A DNA stretch of 64,000 bases from Symbiodinium natans (Eukaryota; Sar; Dinophyceae; Suessiales; Symbiodiniaceae). This document shows, one piece after another, positions 1 to 11,208 of the stretch. Below the pieces are notes generated by a model that saw only the letters and a program-made list of their open reading frames with translations, was not told the origin of the DNA and searched no databases. The DNA lies in assembly GCA_905221605.1 (NCBI GenBank), contig CAJNDS010002217.1:182501-246500 (forward strand). The letters are read 5' to 3'. Numbering within the stretch: the first letter of the stretch is position 1; each line of letters starts with the position of its first letter. The translations under genes were made by a program, and so were the position numbers.

Positions 1-1210
1 GGGGCAAGCAAAAACACCGATGGTAGCATGCATGGTGCTGTGAAACACTGGAGTCGCATGCTCTTCCCTGACTCTCGGAGCAGAGGTTTGATCACATGCT
101 CTAGAGCATCCGGGAAGTCCCTGGAATCGACGTTGAAAACTATTCCTCTGAACTGTCCTCAGTTCAGTTCCTCCTCGTATTATGAGGCAGGTCTTTGCTT
201 TTGACACTCTGACGGAGGCGCACCAGCACGATCCATGGAATATTGGCACCATCAATGTTTGTCGACGGAAGTTCGAGCATGGAACCGTTGTAGAACACGC
301 TCCTTGGGATCAGATCAAAAGCGTCCGTGTCTGCGCAGCACGCAGTTTGCTTTCACTCTGAATCGAAATTGTGAATTATTGTAAATCACTGAAGAAAGCA
401 TATGCAAGCCGTAGATCGGCTGCGTCCGCTGCTCTTGACCTCGCTACAGGTCGCGATCCAAAAGAACGAAGTGCTCGCAGTGCTTTCAGTGGATCATTCA
501 ACTGACAAACACCTAAGTCTGGAACCGAGGAAGAACGTGTCAGTAACATTGGACAGATGAACTGATGTTCCCGCAGTCGATCCGAACAGGAACAGGTTGT
601 AGAAGTATCCTCGGCCAATGCTTGGACCCTGCGACTTGGATCCTGGGCTACACTGTCAAAACTCATGCGAAACCGCAACAGATTACCAACGGCTGCCAGC
701 AACCTTCCAAGCGATCCAGGACTTGAAAATGAGCACCCATGGCAGTGCGCAAATTGACGTTTGTCACCTCATGAATGTTCTTTATTCTCTCTTTGTCTCT
801 TTGTTTTTAGATCATCCAGCCAGCAATCATTTGTGCATACTGCAGGCTGCAGCTCGAGCAAAGTCCGAGTAGCAAGTCTGAACCAGGCAAAAACTGCCAG
901 GTAGATGTGGATGCATTCGACCTTAATTAAGTCAAACAAACAACTCATGGATTTTGTCTTACACCAACGACTTACTTGCCACACCTTGCCATGTCATGTC
1001 GCACTTGATATGAGCAACACGCCACTAGCATATGGAACAACGCCGTCGGCAAACGCCGCCAGCAGGAAGCCTGACGACTCAAAACAGAACGGATCTCGCT
1101 GAAATCGTCCTGCGTGGAATGCCTCATGGCGCGGCGTCGATGATTCCTGACGCAGCACAGGGAACCACGAGGGAATCAAGAGGATGGAGCTGGATGATCG
1201 TATGAGTATC
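1..1210. other. no supported gene
   Basis: Both strands were read. Only short open frames occur (up to about 108 codons), none with a recognisable domain or a convincing pair of splice sites. The stretch may be the 3' flank of the minus-strand exon candidate that ends at 1211. Confidence 0.4.
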
Positions 1211-1391
1211 TCAGATCGCAAATGCGAGCGGCTCCTCTGACTCGAAATCAAGGCTGTTCATGCTGCTATCAGCGATGCTGCCCAACTTGTTGTTCTGGTT
1301 TGTGCATAGCTGCCATAGCTCTTCATCAGGGGGCTGAGCCACGCCATGCCTATGCTCAGCATGCGGAGGCGGAGGACTCAGCGATCTAGGG
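1211..1391 (-). CDS. candidate C-terminal exon, unknown protein
   Basis: Minus-strand frame ending in TGA at 1213-1211. Possible AG acceptors lie just before 1391 and before 1333. The last 41 codons read as an acidic, Ser-rich tail (residues include PPDEELWQLC and SLDFESEEPLAF), preceded by a Pro-rich stretch (SPPPPHAEH). The acceptor at 1333 gives phase 0. No family is recognised. The exon could close the gene whose possible upstream exon is at 3507-3273, but that link is a guess. Composition was judged by eye only, so this could be a chance open frame. Confidence 0.3.
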
Positions 1392-3272
1392 CTGGCGTAT
1401 GCAACAGTGCAACAGACTCGTCCAAGCGTGCTCATGCGATGCAGTTGATTCAGCAGAGCCGAGCAGGAGGTTGCTTCTTGACGAGCTGCTTTCCAACTGC
1501 CCGGATGCAAAGAAGAGCAAAAGAAGATGGTGGGGCGCGGTGCATAACTGCATGACCAACCACTCGTCACCTGTGGAGATCTTTTCGAAACTTGGGTCTT
1601 TTCCAGGGGCCCAAGGAAACCAAATCACATACTCTTTACTTGCTCATGCACTGTATCCTGCCGTATCGCACGAATGAACAGGATCACAAGCTTCCCGAAG
1701 GAAACGACACTGGGGTGTGCCTATTTGCACTTTTGGCTCGCAGTCTAATTAATAAATGCACGCCGTGAGGGAGTGTGAGGCGGGGAGCACATTTAAATTT
1801 TCATGAGATCTAAGGAGATCGGAGCAAGCCTTGGGTATGCAACAGCAAAGCATCACACCACCTAGTGAAATCAAAACAGCCTCCCTCCCCTTTGACAAGA
1901 TCAGTCAAGTCCAAGGGCATCAACGCGATCCTTTCTTTGTGGTCACTGCATCTTGCTCTGTTCCAGCATGTCGGTTGGACAGAGCTGGCCAGTGAGTTCA
2001 GTGAAACACAGCATGCATTACGTGAGACCTACTGCGCTAAGACAGAAGAGCAACGGCTTGAACATGACAACTACGCAGCCGCGTTGTGATGCAAGAGCGA
2101 CGCATATGTATGGCTGTATGGGAGGAGACTACAAGATGAGTTAGATTCTGCCACGCTCTCCAACTACCTTCGTCCTAACTAGAAGCTGCCGCACTATGCC
2201 AGAAGTGCACCGGCCAGCAGATGTAGACTGATCTGGTTCACGCGTTCAGAACCGTTCAGAGCTCTTCTTGATTGGACCTCTTCCTTAGAGAATCCGGTGG
2301 CTGCTGTTTTGGTCATGGGATCTCCTGCCAACGCGCAAGAGATCCCCACAAGTGTGTGGTTGTTGGTTCGGTCTCATGGGATGAAGATGCATAGGGCCAC
2401 GCACAAAACAACTTCTGAACTTCTTGCCTTCGGCAGGATGTTCGACAAAAATAGGAAACTACACGGAAACTACACGGTTGCTGACTACTCTTGATTTGAG
2501 TCTACTGAACGTCTTCATGAAACACTCTATGTTCAGACTCATGGAATGTACCAGCATCCTCGTGCCGCGAGAGCAATGCACAAGAAGATGCGGTCTGCGC
2601 AGGAAGGGTATATCACGAAATTGTGCGGACGGCGGACATCTAGTTCCAAACTCCAGAAGCTTGCCGCCGGACAAAACGAAAGCGCAGATTGCAGAGCCAA
2701 ATCCGAAACGACAACAACCAACAATGGTTTGAATGCGCTAGGACGTGTCCATCTCTGTCTTGTTCTCAACAAGAACCTTTGGCCAACATTCGGCACTTCC
2801 CTCATACCCTTTTCCATGTTTCTCGCAATTTGAAATAAGTCTACACGTACATGAAGCAGAAAGCACAGAACAGGAAGCTCTGGAGTCTGCATCTGGCATT
2901 TGTAGTCGCCACTCCTATTCCCTTTCTCGTGATCCTTCTTCCTGATCTTCTTCCTGTTTTCCTGGACTCATGTCTTCATGGCTTTTGTGAACAATCTTGA
3001 AATCCCTAACGCGAACAAAGCTTGGCATTCTATTGTTGGCCTTCGAACACATATTTTTCGGGAAAGTCTGGATGAGTGAATCATCTGCAGTCTGTGCGCT
3101 CTTCTGTATGATGTTCGGTTCAGAAGAGGTGATGCATGACTTTGTCTCGCACTTGACTGTTGGCCGGGGCCCCTCGCAGTGATGTCATGAACGACTTCAC
3201 AGACTTCAATTCTTGATGCAATGACGGCTTCTACATGTGCTTTGCTAGACGGAATACCCTACACACTTCTGC
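1392..3272. other. no supported gene; possible intron
   Basis: Nothing firm on either strand. A plus-strand segment at about 1966-2089, preceded by a CTGTTCCAG acceptor-like site, reads as a charged peptide ending at a stop codon (ELASEFSETQHALRETY is visible), but no second exon was found. If the minus-strand exon candidates at 3507-3273 and 1391-1211 belong together, this stretch is intron. Confidence 0.3.
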
Positions 3273-3507
3273 CTGTGACGATGCCCCTCCATGCCATGAA
3301 TTTGAACAATCCCTTGAAGTAGCAAAGCCATGCTGCAACTGGAGCCAGCTTATCGACGTGCTTTGGCGAACTCCTGCAGGGTCGGGACTTCCACAAGCCA
3401 TGCCGCTGTTCGAGTCTAAGGTTGATGTGTTGATGTAGGGCTGTCAGCATGTCTGGCAACACCGAGTCCTGCTGGAAATACTGGTTGGTAGTCATGAAAT
3501 CCACTTT
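3273..3507 (-). CDS. candidate internal exon, unknown protein
   Basis: Open minus-strand frame of 78 codons. A CTGCAG acceptor lies immediately before 3507 and a GC donor (ACAG|GC) after 3273. It enters in phase 0. Visible residues include VDFMTTNQYFQQD, LPDMLTALHQHINLRLEQ and KLAPVAAWLCYFKGLFKF, a mix of helical and hydrophobic stretches that reads more like protein than the other frames here. No domain is recognised. GC donors are common in dinoflagellate introns, which makes the 3' edge plausible. Confidence 0.35.
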
Positions 3508-3800
3508 CTGCAGGTTCGTGTGCCTTAGAACAAGCAGGGGTCATGCACCCACATGCACCCGCAGCTCTTGGACTATGTACATTCGCAAGGGCTCGGGCGG
3601 GTCTCGCATGTCGCCAGTGTGCCCGAACAGAACATGCCTTCATCAGCCGCAGCGCATGAAGAAGGATGAGCTGATTCGGAAGCAAGGCATGAACTTGGGG
3701 CATAGAAATGAACAGAACGAATCAGGCTGGGATGCTATTCTCAAGCCATCTCTTGCACACTTTTGCTCGCTGCAAAAGGCCACCAACACCGAGTGAACCA

Positions 3801-4053
3801 CTATGTGGAACTACGAGTACGAGTGAATGATCTGGCGTGTGGGAGGCTTGGCATTTCTGCGCATGGCCTTTTTCTTTCTTTTTCTTGGGCTTCTTCCAAT
3901 CGCAGTGCTTTGTGTTTGGCGATTCCAAAACAACGGCGCATTCTGAATGCCCATGCTGACGTGGCTGGAGGCCGTTGCGCTGGGGCCGCCCCTGCTCTCC
4001 GCACTGATGGTGTGCTGCCATAGCCACCAAGATTGTGCATTACAAGCGTGAAC
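3801..4053 (-). CDS. candidate C-terminal exon, basic helical tail
   Basis: Minus-strand frame of 83 codons plus stop (TAG at 3803-3801). An AG|G acceptor precedes 4053, and the exon enters with one nucleotide of a split codon. The visible order is a GGYGST stretch, an Ala/Pro-rich linker, then a Lys/Arg/Glu-rich helix (ALRLEEAQEKERKRP) and a basic end (RSFTRTRSST). Such a tail suggests a nucleic-acid or protein contact surface, but no domain is recognised. Because this frame stops here, exon candidates below 3.5 kb must belong to another gene. Upstream exons were not found. Confidence 0.35.
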
Positions 4054-6300
4054 CTTTCGCTGACCAACATGCGATGCTCCCTCAGAGTGTGCGTGTGTGA
4101 TTCTTTCAGGACATCGTGGGGTGAAGTGAAGACAATGTCATTTTGCTTCCGTGTATAATGAAGTGATGCTCAACACACGCATTTTCCAAATCTTGTCAAG
4201 TTCCCGCCTGTCCAATCCTGGTGAAGGATTCTCGGCCTGGAGCCAGTGCACAGCAGTTCATCAGAAGCGCATGCATGCACATGCCGTCCGTGCATGGAAG
4301 ATGTGCGAGGCTCCACCCTGCAAGCCTTCCCGGTAGAAGGAGTCTTCCTGAACGCAGTAACTGGTGAAACCTACTCAAGCACTCCAGCACCAACAGCAAT
4401 GAGGCTCCAGCCAGTTGTGAACCGTGTGGGAAACGCTCATCTTGGGACCATCGTCAACCCTGCAGTTGCCCGAGCCCATCTACAATACTGTCTGTGCTGT
4501 TCCATAGAGTGTGGCATCTTGTGCAGAAACTGCTTGTGTTGCATCGAGTAACTTTGGCTTGTTTTGCAGGTCATCACCAAATCGGTCCTGCAACTGTGTG
4601 GTGTGAAGTTGGTATGGAAGCTGAAATTGGATTCATGCAAGCAATCTGCAAAGAGTTGCCTCGTTGAAGTTGTACATCAGAACGCCTCTACTGTAGCTCA
4701 TGACCTCGTCGCTGAGTTCTGAGAGTCGGGTGCTACTTCAGCAACCATATGGCCATATGGGAAGATGCTACTGCTTTCAGGGCAGAGGAGCGAGGAAAAA
4801 AAATCAGAGGAATCATATGCATCCTACGTAGTCGAGCACCAGCTTTGCAGGCATCCTGACTGTCATGACTTGGCCCAACGAAGATTGCATTGTTTCCATC
4901 CCTTCTGTCCATTCTGTCCATTCTGTCCAGGCCACTGGGAAGGTAGCCAGATGTAGGCTTGAAGCTGCTTGAGGCTGCCGAAGCTGCTAAATGCATGCGC
5001 TGATTCGGGCCAGCTTCTGCAGCATGTGAGGTATCCTCGGCGAGCCCGATCAATGCCAATCTGTGGACTGTATACATCCCGTCCATGAGCGCGCAATGGT
5101 GGAAGTCTCCAGACATGCCCCTTTCTTGACTTTTTTGCATGCTGCAAGCAATGGTTCCGCTGCGCAAAGCTTGCTGCAACCAAAGCAATAGTGCTGCAGT
5201 CGGGCCCCTACGTTCGGAACAAGGTGATGCATGCTCAAAACCTTTTGCTAGACCGCTAGAACCTGCTATACATTGCATGGGCCACTTAAGGAAGGCTGCC
5301 AGCATTGTGAGGGTTTGCAAGATAAGCCGTAGTGATGTCAGTACTCATCTCGCAAGCGCTTGGGACTTCTCGAGGACAAGGCAGTGTCAAAGCTTGCTCC
5401 TGCTGCCTGCACTGCACTGCGCTTAACGGTCTGAACATGATGGCATGAACTATCCAACCGCGTGACCGCGTGCACCTGTCAAGCTTTCCAAGCAGGCGAG
5501 CACCTCCTGCAACTTTGTTCAGCTTGCTGGTATTGCCTAGTACTGCGGCCCAGAGGTCGGTCCTCTTTTGTCTGGCTTCTCACCTCAAGTCACTCTGGCA
5601 CAGGCACTGGCATTGCGTGCTCATGCCACGCGTATGATTCCACTACGGGCGTAAGCATGCAGCAGCCAGAGTCAGGGGAGGCGATGCTGACCTGCAACGT
5701 TTTAGGTCACAACCGGCACAAGTATCCGATGAAGACGAACAAGGGCGCAATCACACCTCTTTTGAAGGGCTTCATCCGTTTCCCGTACCACCTGTTGCAG
5801 TACTGCCGCAGTTATTGCAAGTCAGTGAACGGTGCTAACTTCACTTGTGCAGTTGGGGCAGGTGGCTTCGTGAGTTTCTACACGAGCAGGTGCTGTGAAG
5901 ATTTGCTGGCCTTGAACCCCTTGGAGATCAAAAAATTTGCCTGAGCTTGCAAGTTGGCTATCTGAACGCAATGAGGCTTTGCAAGTTCAGGCTGCCATCG
6001 GGAAAGCCACGAAGGGATCAACCGACCTCGGACATTCAAGACAAATTCACAACAATGTTTTGCATAGGCAAAACATCTAAATTTTAAAGACCTGGCTCTT
6101 GTGTGGCCATGTAAGGGTCGTAATTCATATGAATGCAACGACAAGCAAGAAAAGCTTGGGGTGCATAGTCCGGAAACAAGCGCAAATGCGTACTGTAGAC
6201 TCATTTTCTTGCTTAGAAGGGAATTTCGTGAAGGAGATTTTTTTATTGTCCCAAGGAGAGCCTGTTACTGTTACTCTCTCTTGGTAAGTTTTTTGTTGTA
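4054..6300. other. no supported gene
   Basis: Several open frames overlap on both strands, including a 195-codon minus-strand frame at 5320-4733 and a 160-codon plus-strand frame at 5462-5944. Frames this long are expected by chance in 64 kb, and none shows a domain or matched splice sites. A 9-bp tandem repeat (ATTCTGTCC, three copies) lies at about 4903-4929. Confidence 0.4.
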
Positions 6301-6306
6301 TTCCCA

Positions 6307-6331
6307 CCCCCCCCCCCCCCCCCCCCCCCCC
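6307..6331. repeat. poly-C run
   Basis: Uninterrupted run of about 25 C, followed by C-rich sequence to about 6355. It marks the left edge of the repeat block that runs to about 9.07 kb. Run length is likely to be unreliable in any assembly. Confidence 0.9.
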
Positions 6332-6700
6332 ACACCCTTCCCCGCCCCACCCTCCCCAAAGTCTCAATTCCCATGACCCAGGCCTGAGACCCCAGCCAAC
6401 AAGCTTGCGAGCCCTGAGGCCGATTCAAACTCTTAACGCTCTTGGATTTAGGACTTTTTCGGGTTCCACAGGTGCGTCTTTGTGCCGAGCTCGAGTATGG
6501 AGGTGCGGGAGGGTGGTTTTGAGTGATGAAATTGGGATCCCCTTTCGAACATTGGGGTGAAAAAACAACGGGCAAAACTAGATGTGGTGGCCTAACGAGC
6601 CGATCGTTCGACGAACCCAAGAAAAGGTTCGACGAAGGTCGGCGAACCATGTTGGGGTTCGATGGGGTTCGGCAAAAAACTAGCACCAGACTGTTGTCGG

Positions 6701-6745
6701 ATATCATCATCATGATCATCATCCTCATCATCATCATTTTCATCA
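6701..6745. repeat. ATC trinucleotide microsatellite
   Basis: Imperfect (ATC)n array of about 45 bp with interruptions (ATG, CTC), followed by a short T run and a G run. The reverse strand reads as a Met/Ile-rich open frame, which is a repeat artefact and not a gene. Confidence 0.85.
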
Positions 6746-6817
6746 CCTCTTTTTTTTGAGGGGGGGGGTTGTGTTGTGGGGGTGGGGGTGGTGGGGGAGG
6801 GTCAGGCGGTTCTGTGT

Positions 6818-7015
6818 ATTTCCATAGGAAAAACTACATCTTGTCAATATTTCCGTAGGAAACTCTTATTTTCGCTATTCTCACATAGAAACCCATGATT
6901 ATCTCTACATTTACAAGGGTCTATTTGGTGTATATTTACATAGGACAACAAACCTCCATTTTCTCTATATGTCCATAGCAAGACATTTATTTTGTCTACA
7001 TGCACAAAAAGATTC
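6818..7015. repeat. degenerate ~30-bp tandem repeat (AT-rich)
   Basis: About six or seven diverged units, each starting near TATTTCCATAGGAAA or TACATTTACAAGG. Successive anchors lie about 25-38 bp apart. Sequence like one unit (AAACCTCCATTTTCTCTATA) recurs almost unchanged at about 52.13 kb, so the family is dispersed. Confidence 0.6.
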
Positions 7016-7054
7016 GCACGGCTTTGAAAAAGCGGGGGGAACAGGGTGGCGCGA

Positions 7055-7195
7055 CCCTCAACCCTAAACCCTAAACCAGGGAGTGTAGGGGGCCGTCGTT
7101 GGTGTATCCAAGGGGCTTTGGGGGTAGCGTCGAGGGTTTTAGGAGTTGAGGGTTTTAGGCTCTGGGGTTGAGGGTTCGAATTCGGGGGGTTAGGG
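7055..7195. repeat. facing telomere-like blocks
   Basis: On the + strand, 7055-7077 reads CCCTCAACCCTAAACCCTAAACC. About 55 bp later, 7132-7195 reads in the opposite sense (GAGGGTTTTAGG, TTGAGGGTTTTAGG, GGGGTTAGGG). The blocks resemble the TTTAGGG telomere repeat of plants, algae and dinoflagellates, degraded and placed head to head. This is an interstitial site and not a chromosome end, because unrelated sequence continues on both sides. Confidence 0.6.
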
Positions 7196-7212
7196 TCTCT
7201 CGAGTTGAGGTT

Positions 7213-7640
7213 TACAGCCGATTCTTTTCAATTTCGGTTCTAACTCCCCCACCCCCCTGTCATTTCGGTTCTAACATCGGCCCCCACCCCCCTTGTCAGG
7301 GTTGCAGCCAGAACTTTTCAGTTTCGCAGAACTGCAGCCGAATCTTTTCAGTTTCGGTTTTAAGAAAGGCCCCTCACCCCCCCCCCCCCCCCCCCGCCCC
7401 TCAACCTTGTCAGGTCTAACATAGGCCCCTGCCCCCCCCCCCCCCCCCCCCCCTTCACCCCCTCCCTGTCAGGGTCACAGCCGAATGTGTTCAGTTTCGG
7501 TTCTCGCATAGGTTACAGCCAAATCTTGCCAGTTTCGGTTCTAACATATGCCCCCTTACCCCCTCCCCCCTCAACCGGGAGATCCGAATCTTTTCAGGAA
7601 CATAGGCCACCCCCTCAGCGTCAGGGTAGAGCGGTTTAGT
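7213..7640. repeat. ~75-bp tandem repeat with C-runs
   Basis: Diverged units share the order CAGCCGAATCTTTTCAGTTT, then CGGTTCTAACATAGGCCCC, then a variable C-run, then TGTCAGGGT. At least five copies of the CAGCC...TTTTCAGTTTC core are visible. Much of the length variation lies in the C-runs at about 7377-7396 and 7433-7453. Confidence 0.7.
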
Positions 7641-7861
7641 CCGTACTGAAGAGGCTGTTAAGAAGTTCACTTGCTTGACCCCAGGTAACCCTCATCTCTA
7701 AGAAACCTCGAGTCCAACAAATACTAAAGAAACACCATCCCAACAGCATTCTCAACGTCCCATGTAAACGATGACGTGGGGTGGTCGGTATTTTTGTTTC
7801 TGTGTCTTTTTTGGGGGGGTGGGGGGTTTGTGTTGTGTGGGTGGGGGGCTAAAAAAACTCA

Positions 7862-8812
7862 TTATTCTTTGAAGCAAGCTTGCGCGGCTTAAAAAAAGTG
7901 GGGTGCCGGGGGGGGGGGGGGGCACAGCCCCCCCCCCCCATTTGCAAACACAATGACCACACGATGGGTTGGAAAAAGAAATGATCGCAGGATGGGTTTT
8001 AAAAAGACTCATATTAATATGCTTTGAAGCAAGCTTGCACGGCTTACAAAAAGCGGGCCCCCCCCCCAATTTGCACACACAATGATCGCATGATGGCTTT
8101 TAAAAAAAGAGATTCATCTGATTTGAGGCAAGCTTGCACGGCTAAATAAGGCGGGAGGGTTTTAGAGGGGGGGCGCAGCCCCCCCCCCCCCCACCCCACC
8201 CCATTTGCAAACACAATGATCGCACGATGGGCTTCAAGACGACTCATATGCTTTGAGGCAAGCTTGCACGGCTTAAAGAAGCGGGGGGTTGGGGGGGGGC
8301 GCAGCCCCCCCCATTTGCAAACACAATGATCGCATGATGGGTTAAAAAAACTTCATACGCTTTGAGCAAGCTTGCAGGCTTAAAAGGTGGGGGGGGGGGG
8401 GTTGGGGGGGTTGGGGGGGTTGGGGGTTGCGGGGGTTGGGGGGGGTTTTGGGGGGGTTGGGGGGGTTGGGTGGGGGGGTGGGTGGGGGGGTTGGGGGGGT
8501 GGGGGGTTGGGGGGGTTGGGGGGGGGGGGGGTTGGGGGGGTTGGGGGGGTTGGGGGGGTTGGGGGGGTTGGGGGGGGTTGGGGGGGTTGGGGGGGTTGGG
8601 GGGGTTGGGGGGGTTGGGGGGGTTGGGGGGTTGGGGGGGTTGGGGGGGTTGGGGGGGTTGGGGGGGTTGGGGGGGTTGGGGGGGGGGGCAGCGCCCCCCA
8701 TTTGCAAACACCATGATCGCATGATGGGTAAACTGGTAAACAAAAATCATCTGATTTGCAGCAAGCTTGCACGGCTTAAATATGCTTTGAAGCAAGCTTG
8801 CACGGCTTTAAA
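7862..8812. repeat. tandem array with G/C hairpin modules
   Basis: Five copies of CATTTGCAAACACAATGATC (starting near 7940, 8069, 8201, 8312 and 8699) alternate with seven copies of GCAAGCTTGCACGGCTT (near 7873, 8028, 8132, 8261, 8367, 8761 and 8793). Most units also hold a G-run, then GCGCAGC, then a C-run, which can fold into a very stable hairpin (for example 8291-8312). Unit length is about 120-160 bp, except where the G6TT array expands one unit. No coding potential and no recognised transposon ends. Confidence 0.75.
8388..8689. repeat. (G6TT)n array, about 300 bp
   Basis: About 35 repeats of GGGGGGTT with small length variants sit inside one unit of the surrounding hairpin array, replacing that unit's G-run. 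The G-tracts could form G-quadruplexes. Open frames across it on both strands translate to Gly/Trp or Pro/Thr/Asn repeats and are artefacts. Confidence 0.9.
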
Positions 8813-8883
8813 AAAGTATCGATGGTGAATCGATGGTCTTCCTACAATGTTTACAGAATTTGAGATGCAAGATGCTTGGCCAA

Positions 8884-9068
8884 AAGGTTTTCGATGCTCG
8901 GCGGAGGGTTTTTCGATGCTGGGCGGCAGGTGTTCGATGCTCGGCAGAAGGGTTTTTCGTTGCTCGCCGGAAGGGAATGGTTGCCGCCGGACCTGGATGG
9001 ATGCTGGCGGGCCGTTTACGTTTTTATCTTTCGTTGTCCGCCGGTAGTTTTTCGTCGTTCGCCGGTAC
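8884..9068. repeat. ~22-bp tandem repeat (TTCGATGCTCGGCGG)
   Basis: Units read GTTTTCGATGCTCGGCGGAG, GTTTTTCGATGCTGGGCGG, GTGTTCGATGCTCGGCAG, TTTTTCGTTGCTCGCCGG. After a break come TTTCGTTGTCCGCCGGTAG and TTTTTCGTCGTTCGCCGGTA. Period is about 20-23 bp. It closes the repeat block, which ends in a C-run at about 9072-9083. Confidence 0.65.
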
Positions 9069-9083
9069 CCACCCCCCCCCCCC

Positions 9084-11208
9084 TCCTTCGGTTGTCCAAC
9101 CCCAACCCCCCCGGACAACCTGGTGGTCGGCACGAGCAGTCCCAGTATCTTCCCTAGACCCCCCAACCAGCTGTGACTGTATCACACATTTGGACAGCGC
9201 CTAGAAAGTCACGAGTTCGTGGAGATTGAGGCAGCCACACCGAGATTTCAGTTTGCTGGTCAGCACGTAGGTATGTCACAAGGTACCTCTCGACTGGCAG
9301 GCTCACCACGCGATTCTTCTTGAGCATCGCACAAATGAAGTGACCCCCCCCCAAGCGATATCCTCCCGAACAACCCTATGAGTGGCTTCTCCGCAAATAA
9401 TATCAGCACCTATACCTGCAATGCACATGGGCAAGAAGCAATTTCCTCGTTTGGGGCACGGCAGCAAGAGATCATACCTTGCGTGTACACCAACCAGAGC
9501 TAGTCAGCGTCAATCACCCAACTTCAATACATGCTCCGCCCATGAAATCTGCGCATGCGCTGCCCCTGAGTTCGCAGCACATAGTTACTGTGCGGCGCAT
9601 TGGAGCCACTCTGCAATCTGCCAATGCGTTGGGGTGTTGGGCAGAGCTCGAACTACCAGCTTTGCTCACTGCAACCAGACCAATGCAAACACTGATCCAG
9701 GCATGACATGAAAGACTGCACGCATGAGATGCAGAATCTTGGGAGCACAACCCAGTCGTTCCTGCCAAGCTCTGACAACCCAATCCAATCCGACAAGACT
9801 CTGGCAAGATGTGGCAAGCCTGCTATTCGTTATTGCTTGTCCAACTTGTTGTCAGCCCTGCCTTGATCTGCCTGCCAAAGCCGTTTCCTATCTTGGAAGT
9901 CTTAGTCCCCCCGAAGAAAATATCGACCATTCGACCATGAGCCACGTGAATCCCAGTAAAGGTGGACAGAATTCATTTCAGACAGCTCGTGAACTGCCTC
10001 ACACATACAGGCAACGTGTAATCTCGATCATGCGATGTTTCGAAATCTGAAAGACAAAATCAGACCAACGGCTCGAGCATGTAGAGCTGAGAGAAGATTC
10101 CGTGCATGCTTTGTTCTCAGCATGGTCGATGCCATCACATCACTCACAGATTTTGACAGCTGAAAGGTAGCACACTCGTAAAGGCCATACTATCTGGCAC
10201 ATACCTTATTCTCCATGGGCCTAGGGGCAAGAAAGGACTGTGAAAGGAATAGTACCGGCTTGCAGGCTCTCAGATACAGCTCTGAGATGGTCTTCTCTGC
10301 ACCAGCATGTCTCGCTGCCTGGGGACTCGAAGTAGAAGAGTCGGCAGCTGAGACGAATTCCAGCCTCAGAGTCCCAAGCTGCAAAGCTCTCAGGAAATTG
10401 GTTGCGTACACCTAGCCTTGCACATCTTCTGCGACTGACTTGGCCACCTGCTGAGTCAGCTGTTGACAACGAGCATTGGAACATGTTGCAACGGCCCAGA
10501 AGGCCCAGAAGTTGCCAGAAATGCAACAGACAAGCTCTTGCCTCAGTGTGAGCGCGCTTGAGCAAATCTTGCACCAGGCCAGTAGCCATGGGTATTGAGT
10601 ATGGATGCTGGGCTAATCGTTGCACATGCTTTGCGGGTGGAGCACGTTTGCACATACATTCCCACCCACGCACATGCTTGCACGAAGACTCGAGACGGAA
10701 GCTGGCAAAGCACATGCAAGGTGTCGTGGACGGTGAAGAGCACTGATGTGCACTGAACTTAAGCTGATGAAGCAGCGAACCTTGTAAGGCATTGCACACA
10801 GCCAGCAGTAAATTGGCAGGATGTCAGCTACTTTTTTGGAATGATCAACCCTCCTCTCGTCCAGCAGTGTCGCTTGGACAGTGCTGACTGGACTCGTCAC
10901 TCGTCGTATCGACGGTGAAACTACTCTCGTATACTTTCGTGAAACATTAACATGAACTGGCAGCCCTTGCCAGATTGCTGAGGAGTGCGTTGTGCTGCAA
11001 ACAGACGAATCGCACTGTCCAGCATGAGAATGGCCGTCGTTACTCTTGTTTCACTCCGGTCAGCATGTCCTGCAACCTTAGCTCCAAACATGTGTGAATG
11101 GCTGACATTCGACATGGGCACCGTCCTACTTGGTGTGGTGGACCAAACCTCGCAACCCTTGCAATCCAAATCAGGAAATGGTTTCTTCACACCGAGTTAC
11201 GAGGACAC
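9084..11208. other. 3' flank or further introns of the LRR/EF-hand gene
   Basis: The second exon of the LRR/EF-hand gene ends at a GT donor at 11208-11207, so at least one more exon should lie here on the minus strand. A possible one is about 10410-10315: AG acceptor, in-frame reading containing YATNFLRALQLGTLRLEF, GC donor. It shows no EF-hand residues and is unproven. No other feature is supported. Confidence 0.3.

Noticed and set aside
7171-7182. GGGTTCGAATTC, resembling a tRNA T-loop
   Set aside because: It lies in degenerate telomere-like repeat and no acceptor stem or anticodon arm can be formed around it.
8244-8828. Long Pro/Thr/Asn- or Gly/Trp-rich open frames on both strands
   Set aside because: They are translations of the G6TT array; all six frames are low-complexity.
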